Origin: Odoribacter sp.
GTDB taxonomy: Bacteria; Bacteroidota; Bacteroidia; Bacteroidales; Prolixibacteraceae
Reading direction: 5' to 3'
DNA length: 64,000 bases
Assembly: GCA_013824715.1 (NCBI GenBank)
Contig: PNOH01000021.1
Coordinates: 18,983 to 82,982, forward strand
The notes below the pieces were generated by a model that ran no database searches, was not told the DNA's origin, and was given only the letters and a program-made list of their open reading frames with translations. This document shows, in pieces, positions 16,537 to 25,787 of the stretch (its first letter is position 1; the number at the start of each line of letters is the position of its first letter). The position numbers were made by a program, and so were the translations under genes.

Positions 16537-18006
16537 TTATTCTGATTTTAATTTTCGTCTTGGATTCATGTACATTTCGTTTGCAAACGGTTTGAAGGCA
16601 TGACTGCCGGTTACTTTTATCAAACCCATCTGTGCTGATTTTAAGGTCTTTCCGGTTATGGCATTACCTTTCATATCAGCCAAAACCACACTGAGCAATG
16701 CTTCGTTTGGATCGCCGAAAGGCAACAGGTTGGCAATATCTTCATCTGCCTCTATGTTGGGGGCCAATCCGTTAACATAGTCAGAATCACCCACCGAATT
16801 GGCATATTTGACTACAATTGGCTGCATGGCGTACTTGTGGTTGGGATTAACATTCCCCTTTTCGTCCCAGTCTTTAATAGTCATAGAGCCTGTATATTTT
16901 CCTACCGTGTTGATTCCTACAACGGTCACTTTCATATATGGTTTCAAACCGTTGATTAATAATTCACTGGCCGAAGCGGTATTGTCTGAAACAATGATAT
17001 AGATTTTCTTAAGATTGAGCGTCTGAATTGGAGTAGCCGGATTCTTATCAGTTTTTGCAATGGTAGTAACAAAATAATCTTTGAGGGAATTGGCTCCGTA
17101 TTGTTGCACGAAATATGCTTCCAAGCCAGCATTGTACTGGCTTTGGGAAAATACTTTTGAATCATCGGTTCCATAAAGCATACTGGCCAGATAAACGCTG
17201 CTTTGCACCGAACCGCCCCCGTTGTATCGCAAATCGAGCACCATCTGGTTTATCGCGGCATCTTTGAATTTCTTAAATACATTGTTTAACTGAATATCAA
17301 AGTCGGCAGTAAAAGCATTATAAACCAGGTACCCGATTTTTTGATTATTAAATTGGAATACGGTATCTTTTTGAATGGGGTTTTCCTGCATTTCGATGGC
17401 TGTCATCGTAATTGTTTTACTGCTTGGCGATATGGTATTGTTTACGATGGTAGCAAAACCCATGGTGTAGGTTTTGTTGGTAAAAAGCAAAGTCCGGTAG
17501 TTTGAAACGGTCAATTGCTGATCGTTGATTTTAAGAAAAACATCGCCACGTTTCACTCCTGCTTTTTCTGCCGGTGAACCTTTATATACATACCTGACAA
17601 AACCAAATACGTTATCTGAAGTTCCTATTCTTCCAAGCATAAAGTCGTAACCCATTGTTTCCGAAATGCCGGCAATCCAATCATCAATGGTTTTGGAGTT
17701 ATCAACCAAAAATGACCATTTGTCAATTTCCTTGTATTTATACAGCAAACTGGCGAATAGTTTTTGAGGATCGGAATACCTGTTCAGGAATACGTTTAAA
17801 GTATCCGTATTTTTATACTTTGCCGATGTCAGTGCAGGTATCTGTTCGTTCCATAGGTAGTAGTCGCGCAGGCCTTTAAAAACAAAAGTATTAACCTCGG
17901 AGGCCTTAGGAATAATAACAGGCACTTCCTCTTTGCGGCAGCCCGAAATCCATATTCCTGTAATCAGAACAAGTGGAATGAAGTATTTAAATGCTAGATT
18001 TTTCAT
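16537..18006 (-). CDS. S41-family (C-terminal processing) peptidase lipoprotein
   Basis: About 489 residues from the start MKNLAFKYFIPL at 18006; a longer in-frame start at 18030 adds 8 residues but puts extra polar residues before the signal. A lipobox, ITGIWISGC, indicates a lipoprotein. Order: N-terminal S41 helical domain, PDZ domain (about 120-210; FGFVRYVYKGSPAEKAGVKRGD), then the S41 core with VLDLRYNGGGS and the catalytic serine in IVSDNTASASELL. Acts in the periplasm. Likely co-transcribed with the creatininase-like gene. Confidence 0.9.
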   Translation of the reverse strand: MKNLAFKYFIPLVLITGIWISGCRKEEVPVIIPKASEVNTFVFKGLRDYYLWNEQIPALTSAKYKNTDTLNVFLNRYSDPQKLFASLLYKYKEIDKWSFLVDNSKTIDDWIAGISETMGYDFMLGRIGTSDNVFGFVRYVYKGSPAEKAGVKRGDVFLKINDQQLTVSNYRTLLFTNKTYTMGFATIVNNTISPSSKTITMTAIEMQENPIQKDTVFQFNNQKIGYLVYNAFTADFDIQLNNVFKKFKDAAINQMVLDLRYNGGGSVQSSVYLASMLYGTDDSKVFSQSQYNAGLEAYFVQQYGANSLKDYFVTTIAKTDKNPATPIQTLNLKKIYIIVSDNTASASELLINGLKPYMKVTVVGINTVGKYTGSMTIKDWDEKGNVNPNHKYAMQPIVVKYANSVGDSDYVNGLAPNIEADEDIANLLPFGDPNEALLSVVLADMKGNAITGKTLKSAQMGLIKVTGSHAFKPFANEMYMNPRRKLKSE

Positions 18007-18050
18007 ATTATTTGATAAAAAATTGTACAATTATTCAGAAAATTAAAAGG

Positions 18051-19331
18051 TCAAAGTAAATAAAAGATTATAGACATAAATAATCCTGCGGCAATAAGGA
18101 TAGAAAAATTTAGAATTAAATTTCTTCTGATATTTTTACTGCCCAACGAAATGGCATAAATCATTTTTAACAGGTTGTTACTGTTGGTGGCATTAAATAT
18201 TGCGATGGCAATAGTTGTTTGCCCGATTCCTGCTTTCTGCTGCAGAAGGTTGAGTAAAAATGGATCAATATCTGTAACTCCAACTACAAAGGCTAATTGG
18301 GTAACTCCGGCACTTCCGTATCTTTTCAGTACAAAATCGGTAACCACAGCGAAAACGACAAATAATATTCCAAAAATAGCTGCAGTCCTGAATTCCAATG
18401 GATTTTTGCCTGAAGCCTGATCCACTTCCGGAGTAGTTTCTGAAAGATTTGCGGCATTTCTCCCGGAAAAAAAGCGTGAAAGCATATAAGAAACCACGAA
18501 CATGGCAATAAAAGGAATTGATAGTTGTACTGCTACCGGTCTGTTAAAAATGAAAGCCAGGATCAAAATCCGCAAATACATCATTCCGTTGGCAATCATT
18601 ATGGCCGAAACTGTTGACGAACCTGACAATCCCTTTTTTTCCTGCCGGGCTAAAATTACCGTGGTGGCTGTACTGCTGTAAATACCTCCTAAAACTCCGG
18701 TTAGAAATATTCCTGAATTGGGAAAAACAAATTTCTTCAGTAAATAGCTTGCATAAGAAATACTGGAAACAACGACAATAGCCAACCACAGGTGATACGC
18801 TGAAATCGGAATTTGATCTGAAATATTTTCTTCAGGAAGTAACGGTAAAACAATACCAGCCAAGGCAATGAATTTGGCCAGAGTAATGAACTCTTCCTCC
18901 GATGCCTTTTGGGACAGGGATATAAAATGATTTTTTAATTCGGTAACCATCAGCAACACTACAATAAACGAAAGAATAAGCCACCCCGGTTGTGTAAAAA
19001 CCATAATGGGAATGCAATAGGTGAGAAGCGCCAGTATTGTGCTGGTTAACCCATATTTGCCATTTTGCCCGATTTTATGAAAATATTGAATTCCCAGCAA
19101 AATGCCGATCAGTACAAACCCGATCAGGAATGGAATATATTTTACCGGGTCGGCGATAAAAAGCACGTAAGCGAGCAATCCTATGAATGTAAAAGTACGA
19201 TCGGTCCCAAACAAAAGGTCGTCGTTCTCGTTGATGTGGTGCCGCCGCTGTTCAAGTCCGATGAGCAACGAAAAAATAAGCACCAAAATAAATTTCACAA
19301 ATTCATCCGGTATGTAATTCAGGATTTGCAT
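18051..19331 (-). CDS. MgtC/SapB-DUF4010 membrane protein
   Basis: 426 residues with roughly 12 hydrophobic segments. The N-terminal MgtC/SapB-like part (KFILVLIFSLLIGLEQRRH, FTFIGLLAYVLF) is followed by a DUF4010 part (GIFLTGVLGGIYSSTATTVILARQ; QLAFVVGVTDIDPFLLNLLQQ). The fused architecture is common in Bacteroidota; function is not established, with membrane transport or Mg-related roles proposed. Sits alone between the S41 and DUF2721 genes. Confidence 0.88.
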   Translation of the reverse strand: MQILNYIPDEFVKFILVLIFSLLIGLEQRRHHINENDDLLFGTDRTFTFIGLLAYVLFIADPVKYIPFLIGFVLIGILLGIQYFHKIGQNGKYGLTSTILALLTYCIPIMVFTQPGWLILSFIVVLLMVTELKNHFISLSQKASEEEFITLAKFIALAGIVLPLLPEENISDQIPISAYHLWLAIVVVSSISYASYLLKKFVFPNSGIFLTGVLGGIYSSTATTVILARQEKKGLSGSSTVSAIMIANGMMYLRILILAFIFNRPVAVQLSIPFIAMFVVSYMLSRFFSGRNAANLSETTPEVDQASGKNPLEFRTAAIFGILFVVFAVVTDFVLKRYGSAGVTQLAFVVGVTDIDPFLLNLLQQKAGIGQTTIAIAIFNATNSNNLLKMIYAISLGSKNIRRNLILNFSILIAAGLFMSIIFYLL

Positions 19332-19420
19332 TTGATTCAGATGATTGAGAACAAAGATAATCTTTCAAAATCGCTAAAACAAAACACTTGCACTTCATTT
19401 CAAGTTGCTGAAATTTGTTC

Positions 19421-19810
19421 CTATTCCATATCGCTGAGGTGCAAATCTAGCGCTTTTACCGAAATTTGAATTTCGCGGATGGAAATAGCAAGCGACAGAA
19501 TAAGCAACACCAGGGCGATGCCAAACAGGATTTCAGCCCAGATCATAAAATGTACATAGATCAGAAACATACAAATTACACAAAGGAGCAGGCTCGATAT
19601 TCCCAAAACCTGCATGGTCTGCGTTAGACGAAGCCGTTTTCTTAAATTCTGAATTTGCCCAAGCAGAATGAAATTCGGGTTTTTCTTAAAACTGGTATGC
19701 AGGCTCCGAACCACAGAAGCATAAGCCAGAAACCGGTTCGTATAGGCAAGTGTAATAAGCGATACTGCTGAAAACAACAAGGCGGGTGTGGTCAAGGTCA
19801 ATTGCTCCAT
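19421..19810 (-). CDS. DUF2721-family membrane protein
   Basis: 129 residues with three hydrophobic segments: about 8-28, then two closely packed ones at 62-110. LLFSAVSLITLAYTNRFLAYASVVRSLH near the N-terminus and the paired C-terminal helices match DUF2721. No known function. 89 nt upstream of the DUF4010 gene and same strand, so possibly co-transcribed. Confidence 0.82.
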   Translation of the reverse strand: MEQLTLTTPALLFSAVSLITLAYTNRFLAYASVVRSLHTSFKKNPNFILLGQIQNLRKRLRLTQTMQVLGISSLLLCVICMFLIYVHFMIWAEILFGIALVLLILSLAISIREIQISVKALDLHLSDME

Positions 19811-19837
19811 GATAAAAGTTTTAAGTGCCTAAAGTGA

Positions 19838-19935
19838 AAACTATTTACTATTTAATCATTTACAATTTACTATTATGGATTGCCGTTGATTTGCCCCAAA
19901 ATAGTAAATAGTAAATAGTCCAATCGTAAATCGAT
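19838..19935. repeat. AT-rich inverted word-array repeat (copy 4)
   Basis: Left arm TTTACTATTTAATCATTTAC, spacer with TTGCCCCAAAATAGTAAAT, right arm GTAAATAGTAAATAGTCC, ending at the stop of the TlpA-like gene. Same architecture and spacer as the copy at 3297-3392. Confidence 0.75.
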
Positions 19936-19939
19936 TCTA

Positions 19940-21031
19940 TTATTTCAATAAACCAGATATCGTCACTCCCAGTTTTTCTTCACGAAGGTTTCTCCCAATA
20001 ATTTTACCGGTTTTATCGAGCAGTAAATTGGCTGGTATTGAATTCACCGCATATAAGGCAGCAGCTTCGTTTTTCCAACCTTTCAGATCAGAAACGTGGG
20101 GCCAGGTAAGCTGATCGTCGGCAATGGCTTTCAACCATTTATCCTTACTGGTATCGAGCGATACACCAAATACGCCAAAACCTTTAGCTTTGTTACTGTT
20201 ATAAACAGCTACCACGTTAGGATTTTCGCGGCGGCACGGACCACACCATGATGCCCAGAAATCAATCAGTGTATATTCGTTTTTTGAATAGATATCACTC
20301 AGTTTAACCGGATTTCCTTCAGCATCGTTCATGGTAAAATCAGGGGCTGTTTGACCGATAGCAACTATTTTAAGCTTGGCAACACGATCTTTCATAGAAA
20401 CAACCGTCGGGACCGAATCGAGTTTGGCATCAAATCCTGCCAGATAACCTTCCAGAACATCGGCTTCCATATCGTAATATACGCGTCCTAAAAGATATGG
20501 CGAAACAAACGAAGCCGGATTTGCTTTGATATATTCTTTTTGCTGAGTATCAATATCGTTGAAGATATTTTCGGCCAGAACCATCAAACTGTCTGACTGG
20601 TTATTCGCACCACTTTTCCCTGCTTCCTTTGATTGTTTAAAAAATGCCATACCCAGTTCGTCCATTTCGTCAAGTTTATCCTGAAGGGTCTGGAATTCAT
20701 TATGAACGATTGAACCTGAAACTTTTGCTGCAGACAACGAATCAATTGAACCGGCAATCGAAATATTGGAGTTTTCAATAAAAAACATCAACTTGTCTTT
20801 TTTGGAGCTAATGCCCAAATAATATACTTCAGGATTTTTAACAGCACCTTTAAATTGACATTCGCCGTTTTTAAACTCAGTTGAATCGAGTTTCACCCAT
20901 TCGCCTTTAATCCGTTGGGTAAGAAATGCTTTTCCTTCGGCATTGGCCAGTTTTACTTTTACCTGGTAGGAAGGTTTTTGGGTACAGGCAAAAAATCCAA
21001 ATAGCAATGCAATCAGTATGAAATTTTTCAT
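19940..21031 (-). CDS. TlpA-family thiol-disulfide oxidoreductase lipoprotein (DUF4369-thioredoxin)
   Basis: 363 residues. Lipoprotein signal with lipobox LLFGFFAC; an N-terminal DUF4369 domain (about 20-115) followed by a helical linker, and a C-terminal AhpC/TSA-thioredoxin domain (about 220-360) with the active site WASWCGPCRREN near residue 262. Such fusions are abundant in Bacteroidota and reduce periplasmic disulfides; the specific target is unknown. Single gene followed by a repeat. Confidence 0.9.
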   Translation of the reverse strand: MKNFILIALLFGFFACTQKPSYQVKVKLANAEGKAFLTQRIKGEWVKLDSTEFKNGECQFKGAVKNPEVYYLGISSKKDKLMFFIENSNISIAGSIDSLSAAKVSGSIVHNEFQTLQDKLDEMDELGMAFFKQSKEAGKSGANNQSDSLMVLAENIFNDIDTQQKEYIKANPASFVSPYLLGRVYYDMEADVLEGYLAGFDAKLDSVPTVVSMKDRVAKLKIVAIGQTAPDFTMNDAEGNPVKLSDIYSKNEYTLIDFWASWCGPCRRENPNVVAVYNSNKAKGFGVFGVSLDTSKDKWLKAIADDQLTWPHVSDLKGWKNEAAALYAVNSIPANLLLDKTGKIIGRNLREEKLGVTISGLLK

Positions 21032-21097
21032 AGTTGTATTTTTATTAGTTGAAAAGTATTTGATTAATCATTAGCAAAATAAAAGAAATTAATTGAA

Positions 21098-21127
21098 CAA
21101 AAAAACCGGGACGAAGATCCCGGTTTT
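21098..21127 (-). terminator. asnB terminator
   Basis: AAAACCGGGA / TCCCGGTTTT 10-bp stem with a 6-nt loop, followed on the minus strand by a T tract. It lies 38 nt after the asnB stop. Confidence 0.85.
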
Positions 21128-21165
21128 CCTGTTTCAATATAAGCGATTTAAAAACAAATTAACGA

Positions 21166-22839
21166 TTATTTTTTTTCATACCCTTCCAAATGAACGCTGC
21201 CTACCGAACGGCCCGAAGGATCGGCATTGTTCCTGAAACTGGCATCCCATTCCAGGGCAATTGGCGTACTGCAAGCGATTGACGGCACTGAGGGCACACA
21301 ACTTGCAGCCGAATCGGACGGAAAATGCTCGGTAAAAATGGAACGATAGAAATACTCTTCTTTCGACATGGGTGTATTGATCGGGAAACGGTATTTCGAG
21401 GTACTCATCATTTCGTCTGTCACTTTTTCAGCAACCATCGCTTTCAGCGAATCAATCCAATTGTAACCGACACCATCCGAGAATTGTTCTTTCTGCCGCC
21501 AAACCACACTTTCAGGCAAATAATCTTCGAATGCCTTGCGAACCACCCATTTTTCCATGCGACCGTTTTTGGCCATTTTTTCTTCCGGATTAATCCGCAT
21601 GGCCACATCCAGGAATTCTTTATCGAGGAATGGAACGCGGCCTTCAACACCCCAGGCAGCCAGCGATTTGTTGGCGCGCAGGCAATCATACAAATGTAAT
21701 TTGCCCAGTTTGCGAACTGTTTCTTCGTGAAAAGCCCTTGCATTTGGCGCCTTGTGGAAATACAGGTAGCCGCCAAAAATCTCATCTGCGCCTTCGCCCG
21801 AAAGCACCATTTTTACGCCCATGGATTTGATTACCCGTGACAAAAGGTACATTGGCGTTGATGCCCGGACAGTTGTCACGTCATAAGTTTCGAGGTGATA
21901 GATCACATCGCGGATGGCATCCAAACCTTCCTGAACAGTGAAATGGATTTGATGATGGACCGTTCCGATATGATCAGCGACTTTCCGGGCTGCTGCCAAA
22001 TCGGGCGAACCAACCAACCCAACGGCAAACGAGTGCAACTGCGGCCAATAGGCCGTTTCCGAATCATGAGATTCGATCCGGAAAGCCGCGTATTTTTTCG
22101 CAATGGCCGAAATTACCGACGAGTCAAGGCCGCCTGAAAGTAAAACCCCATAAGGAACATCCGACATTAGTTGGCGGTGTACAGCGGCTTCGAGCGCAGT
22201 TCGCAGCTCATCCATATCAAAGCCGTTGTCCTTTACAGCGTCAAACGATTTCCATTCCCGGTCGTACCAGGTTTTTATTTCACCATCTGCGCTGAACAAA
22301 TATTGTCCGGGCAAAAACTCTTCAATTTTACTGCAATGGCCTTCCAATGCTTTCAACTCAGAAGCCACGTAATAATTGCCATGCTTATCCCATCCCTGGT
22401 ACAACGGAATGATTCCGATATGGTCTCGTGCAATCAGATAAACATCTTTTTCGAGATCGTATAATGCAAAAGCAAAAATTCCGTTCAGGTCTTCCAGAAA
22501 ATCAACTCCTTTTTCGCGGTATAAAGCCAAAATAACTTCACAGTCGGAATGGGTCAGAAATTCGTACGAATCGCCGATCCGTTCACGGATTTCAAGATGG
22601 TTATATATTTCACCATTTACGGCCAAAACCAGTTTACGGTCTTTGCTGTACAAAGGCTGACCACCTGATTCGGGGTCAACAACCGACAAACGCTCGTGTG
22701 AAAGAATTGCCTTGTCGCACGAAAAAATGCCCGACCAATCGGGACCACGATGACGAATTTTCTTCGACATCTTCAAAACCTGAGGACGCAATTCATGCGC
22801 CGGAACTTTTAAATCAAATACACCTACAAATCCGCACAT
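21166..22839 (-). CDS. asnB: Asparagine synthase B (glutamine-hydrolysing)
   Basis: 557 residues. N-terminal glutamine amidotransferase class II domain with catalytic Cys2 (MCGFVGVFD) and NGEIYNH; C-terminal ATP-pyrophosphatase domain with the P-loop SGGLDSSVISAIA near residue 240 and SGEGADEIFGGYLYFHKAP. Makes asparagine from aspartate, ATP and glutamine in the cytoplasm. Full length, start fixed by the need for Cys2. A TATTTTTG -7-like box lies ~50 nt upstream (22887-22894). Own terminator downstream. Confidence 0.95.
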   Translation of the reverse strand: MCGFVGVFDLKVPAHELRPQVLKMSKKIRHRGPDWSGIFSCDKAILSHERLSVVDPESGGQPLYSKDRKLVLAVNGEIYNHLEIRERIGDSYEFLTHSDCEVILALYREKGVDFLEDLNGIFAFALYDLEKDVYLIARDHIGIIPLYQGWDKHGNYYVASELKALEGHCSKIEEFLPGQYLFSADGEIKTWYDREWKSFDAVKDNGFDMDELRTALEAAVHRQLMSDVPYGVLLSGGLDSSVISAIAKKYAAFRIESHDSETAYWPQLHSFAVGLVGSPDLAAARKVADHIGTVHHQIHFTVQEGLDAIRDVIYHLETYDVTTVRASTPMYLLSRVIKSMGVKMVLSGEGADEIFGGYLYFHKAPNARAFHEETVRKLGKLHLYDCLRANKSLAAWGVEGRVPFLDKEFLDVAMRINPEEKMAKNGRMEKWVVRKAFEDYLPESVVWRQKEQFSDGVGYNWIDSLKAMVAEKVTDEMMSTSKYRFPINTPMSKEEYFYRSIFTEHFPSDSAASCVPSVPSIACSTPIALEWDASFRNNADPSGRSVGSVHLEGYEKK

Positions 22840-23204
22840 AGTATTTTGGGTTTAAATATTAACTTTATTGAAATATAATTTGCGTTCAAAAATAGTCATT
22901 TTGATTTATTTCAGAAAGAATAACTGACATATTTCTTATTTCTATTCAGTTTGCTATCAAATAAATCAATTCTGGTTCATTTTTGTAGAATTGATGAATT
23001 TTGATTTTTCGAATGCCTCCCTTATTTTGCTATCAACAAATCTGTAAAAATCCAACTATATTTTCTTTACCCCCTCATTTCAACAACAAAACAACTAAAA
23101 CAACAATCTGTTTTCCCAGCATACCCATTCAGGAGAATATTGTTGCACGATTGTTACGAAAATGTAAAAAGGCTGCCAAAACTGACTGCCTTTCCCCATA
23201 TTTT
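22840..23204. other. Intergenic stretch upstream of asnB
   Basis: 365 AT-rich bases with the presumed asnB promoter near 22887-22894 and no other recognisable feature; a short plus-strand ORF here has no supporting signal. The MITE-like element begins at its right end. Confidence 0.5.
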
Positions 23205-23554
23205 GGTTCTATAATGTTTGGTGTGGGTAAGAATTTTTACTGACTACAAAGTAAATCTTAAACAAGGAAATTCTTTGCTAAGAAAAACCTAATTTTTATT
23301 TAAACAACCTTAGTAGTAAGCATAATTTTCCTTGTTTTTTTAACCTTATTTATTCATCTATAAATCAATCAGGTAATAAGGTCAAATTCATATTCACGAA
23401 CAATTACTACTGAGGTTTCTCAGACAAATAAGGTTTTAAAAAATGAAAATTCCTGTACCCATGACAAATGAGACTACTCCGGATAAAGCTATAATACCCA
23501 CAGCATTCGTTAATGAACCATTTTATCTTTACCCAAACGAATCGTTATAGAACC
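23205..23554. mobile_element. 350-bp MITE-like non-autonomous element with inverted ends and target duplication
   Basis: The left end starts GGTTCTATAATGTTTGGTGT and the right end, reverse-complemented, starts GGTTCTATAACGATTCGTTT; about 20 of the first 25 bases match. Both ends are directly flanked by ATATTTT (23198-23204 and 23555-23561), a 7-bp, possibly 8-bp, target duplication. No transposase ORF fits inside. A diverged half copy lies at 56365-56545. The GGYTCT end and the duplication size recall ISL3-family elements, which is inference. Confidence 0.8.
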
Positions 23555-23572
23555 ATATTTTTTCAATCAAGG

Positions 23573-24673
23573 CTAAACATTAAACCTAAAGTGCATAATA
23601 TCGCCATCCTGAACCACATATTCTTTGCCTTCGATACCAATTTTACCGGCCTCGCGGCAAGCAGCTTCAGAACCTAGACGGATATAGTCTTTGTATTTGA
23701 TCACTTCGGCACGGATAAAACCCCTTTCAAAATCGGTATGAATAATACCTGCTGCCTGGGGAGCTTTTGTTCCATGAACATAAGTCCAGGCACGGCTTTC
23801 GTCGGCGCCGGTGGTAAAATAAGTTTCGAGGTTCAGCAATTTATACGCAGCGTGAATCAGCATATTGACTCCAGGCTCGGCTAAGCCAAGTTCTTCCAGG
23901 AACATTTGTTTTTCTTCGTAGGTCTCCAGTTCAGCAATATCCGATTCGGTTGCTGCTGCAATCACCAAAATTCCGGCATTCTCGTCTTTCACAGCTTCTC
24001 GAACCATCTCAACATACCGGTTGCCATTCTTTGCCGAACCTTCGTCAACGTTGCAGGCATACAAAACAGGTTTGTTGGTAAGCAAAAAGAAATCATGTGT
24101 TAGCTTTTTCTCTTCCGGATGAAGTTCGACCGTGCGTGCCGATTTGCCCTGGATAAGCGCATCGCGGTAACGATGACTGATTTCGACTATCTTTTTGGCC
24201 GAACTATCTGCTCCATGTTTTGCTACCTTTTCCCACTTTGAAATACGGGCTTCGACGGTTTCGAGGTCTTTCAACTGCAGTTCGAAATCAACAATTTCTT
24301 TATCCCTGATCGGATTAATTGATCCGTCAACATGCGCTATGTTGTCGTTATCGAAACAGCGCAAAACATGGATGATTGCATCGGTTTCACGAATAGTTGC
24401 AAGGAACTGATTCCCCAGGCCTTCGCCTTTACTGGCCCCTTTCACCAATCCGGCAATGTCAACAATTTCGATGGTCGTTGGAACGACCTTTTTTGGATTA
24501 TCAATCCGTTGAAGTTCAATCAACCGGTTGTCGGGAACAGTAATTACCCCAATATTGGGTTCGATCGTACAAAACGGATAATTTGCCGACTGCGCTTTTG
24601 CGCTCGACAAACAATTGAACAAGGTTGACTTTCCTACATTCGGAAGCCCAACAATTCCACATTTTAAAGTCAT
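23573..24673 (-). CDS. ychF: Redox-regulated ATPase YchF (OLA1 family)
   Basis: 366 residues of the Obg-related P-loop family. G1 motif GIVGLPNVGKST, G3 region VDIAGLVKGASKGEGLGNQFL, a coiled-coil insertion (about 130-205) and a C-terminal TGS-like domain ending GDIMHFRFNV. YchF prefers ATP over GTP and associates with ribosomes and stress control. Ends 18 nt from the MITE-like element, whose insertion therefore just missed the coding region. Confidence 0.95.
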   Translation of the reverse strand: MTLKCGIVGLPNVGKSTLFNCLSSAKAQSANYPFCTIEPNIGVITVPDNRLIELQRIDNPKKVVPTTIEIVDIAGLVKGASKGEGLGNQFLATIRETDAIIHVLRCFDNDNIAHVDGSINPIRDKEIVDFELQLKDLETVEARISKWEKVAKHGADSSAKKIVEISHRYRDALIQGKSARTVELHPEEKKLTHDFFLLTNKPVLYACNVDEGSAKNGNRYVEMVREAVKDENAGILVIAAATESDIAELETYEEKQMFLEELGLAEPGVNMLIHAAYKLLNLETYFTTGADESRAWTYVHGTKAPQAAGIIHTDFERGFIRAEVIKYKDYIRLGSEAACREAGKIGIEGKEYVVQDGDIMHFRFNV

Positions 24674-24758
24674 TCCACTTTATCTTTTGATATATGGTGT
24701 AAAGATAAACGATTCAACCAACTAAAAAGCAATTATTATCAACACAATGAGAGAGATT

Positions 24759-24780
24759 ATATTCCGGAATATTACTTTTG
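24759..24780 (+). promoter_or_regulatory. Promoter with overlapping 14-bp palindrome (candidate operator)
   Basis: ATATTCCGGAATAT (24759-24772) is a perfect palindrome abutting the -7 box TACTTTTG (24773-24780), 20 nt before the ATG of the NrtR-like gene. A protein bound there would block the promoter; autoregulation by the adjacent regulator is the simplest reading. The -33 box is weak. Confidence 0.55.
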
Positions 24781-24799
24781 CGTTCAAAGCTTATGCTCC

Positions 24800-25549
24800 A
24801 TGATTTTAAATTCAGTTTCAGTTGATTGCGTTATTTTCGGTTTCGACAAATCCGGATTAAAAGTTTTACTTGTACAAACTGACAAAGAAATCCTTAAACA
24901 GGTTCTTCCTGAACAGGCCAGCTCTGATCAGATCAGGCAGATTTATGAAAAACATCCGGTATTTACGAGTGATGTTGATTGGAGCTTATTTGGCGGACAT
25001 GTTCCCGAACAACAGGATTTGGATGAATTTGCCAAAGACCTTCTTTTTCAGGCAACCGGACTGAATGATGTTTTTCTTCAGCAAATTAATGCTTTTGGCT
25101 CGCTTGAACGTGTTCCATATATCAGGGTAATTACTATCGGCTATTACGCATTGATTAATCCTGACTATTACGACCTGAAACAATCGAAACTGGCCAAATC
25201 GTTGCAGTGGTTTAACCTGAATGAAATACCAACTCTATGTTTCGATCATGATAAAATCATTCAGCAAGCCCTCCTGAAATTGCGCCAGCAAGTCATGTAC
25301 CATCCAATTGGATTTCACCTTTTGCCCGACAAATTTACATTGACCGAAATTCAGTCGCTCTATGAAGTCATCCTGAATAAAAAGATGGACACGCGTAACT
25401 TCAGGAAGAAACTGGCCAAAATGGAATTATTAATTGATTCGGGCCAAAAACAGCAGAACGTGGCCCATCGCGCGGCCAAATTATATCAGTTTGATATTCA
25501 GGTTTACGAAAAGCTTAAGGATGAGGGATTGAATTTCAGGATTGAATAA
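24800..25549 (+). CDS. NrtR-type transcriptional regulator (degenerate Nudix domain + winged helix)
   Basis: 249 residues. The N-terminal Nudix-like domain (about 1-150) has WSLFGGHVPEQQDLDEFAKDLL followed by FQATGL: the REXXEE glutamates of the catalytic Nudix box are lost, so it probably senses rather than hydrolyses a ligand. The C-terminal domain (about 165-245) is the winged helix typical of this family. Such regulators in Bacteroidota control sugar or NAD metabolism; the ligand is unknown. A palindrome overlaps its own promoter. Single gene followed by long word-array repeats. Confidence 0.82.
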   Translation: MILNSVSVDCVIFGFDKSGLKVLLVQTDKEILKQVLPEQASSDQIRQIYEKHPVFTSDVDWSLFGGHVPEQQDLDEFAKDLLFQATGLNDVFLQQINAFGSLERVPYIRVITIGYYALINPDYYDLKQSKLAKSLQWFNLNEIPTLCFDHDKIIQQALLKLRQQVMYHPIGFHLLPDKFTLTEIQSLYEVILNKKMDTRNFRKKLAKMELLIDSGQKQQNVAHRAAKLYQFDIQVYEKLKDEGLNFRIE

Positions 25550-25551
25550 TA

Positions 25552-25742
25552 AAAGTCAGAAGATGGAAGTTAGAAGTCAGAAGACGGAAGTTAGAAGTCA
25601 GAAGACGGAAGTCAGAAGTTGGAAGGCGGAAGTTAGAAGTTAGAAGAAAACTATATAATTGTCAAATTGCCAAATTGTTTAATTGTCGAATCTTCGATTT
25701 GCCAAATTGTTTCATTGTCGAATCTTCGAATTGTCAAATTAA
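25552..25742. repeat. Two adjacent word arrays (GAAGTYA-type, then AAATTGTC-type)
   Basis: 25552-25649: about a dozen degenerate 7-nt units of AGAAGTCAGAAGACGGAAG type, purine-only on the plus strand except at one position per unit. 25655-25742: 7-8-nt units of AATTGTCAAATTGCCAAATT type, interrupted by GTCGAATCTTCGA, which contains the palindrome TCGAATCTTCGA and occurs twice. They fill the gap between the NrtR-like and sigma genes. Not coding, no known family. Confidence 0.8.
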
Positions 25743-25787
25743 ACCATTTCTCCCTATTCCTGTCTTACCATCAACGATTGTTTTTGT

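Noticed and set aside
23001-23243. 80-codon plus-strand ORF upstream of the MITE-like element
   Set aside because: Crosses the element boundary and target duplication, with no family resemblance.
25552-25742. CRISPR array
   Set aside because: Units are 7-8 nt with no regular spacers and no cas genes nearby.
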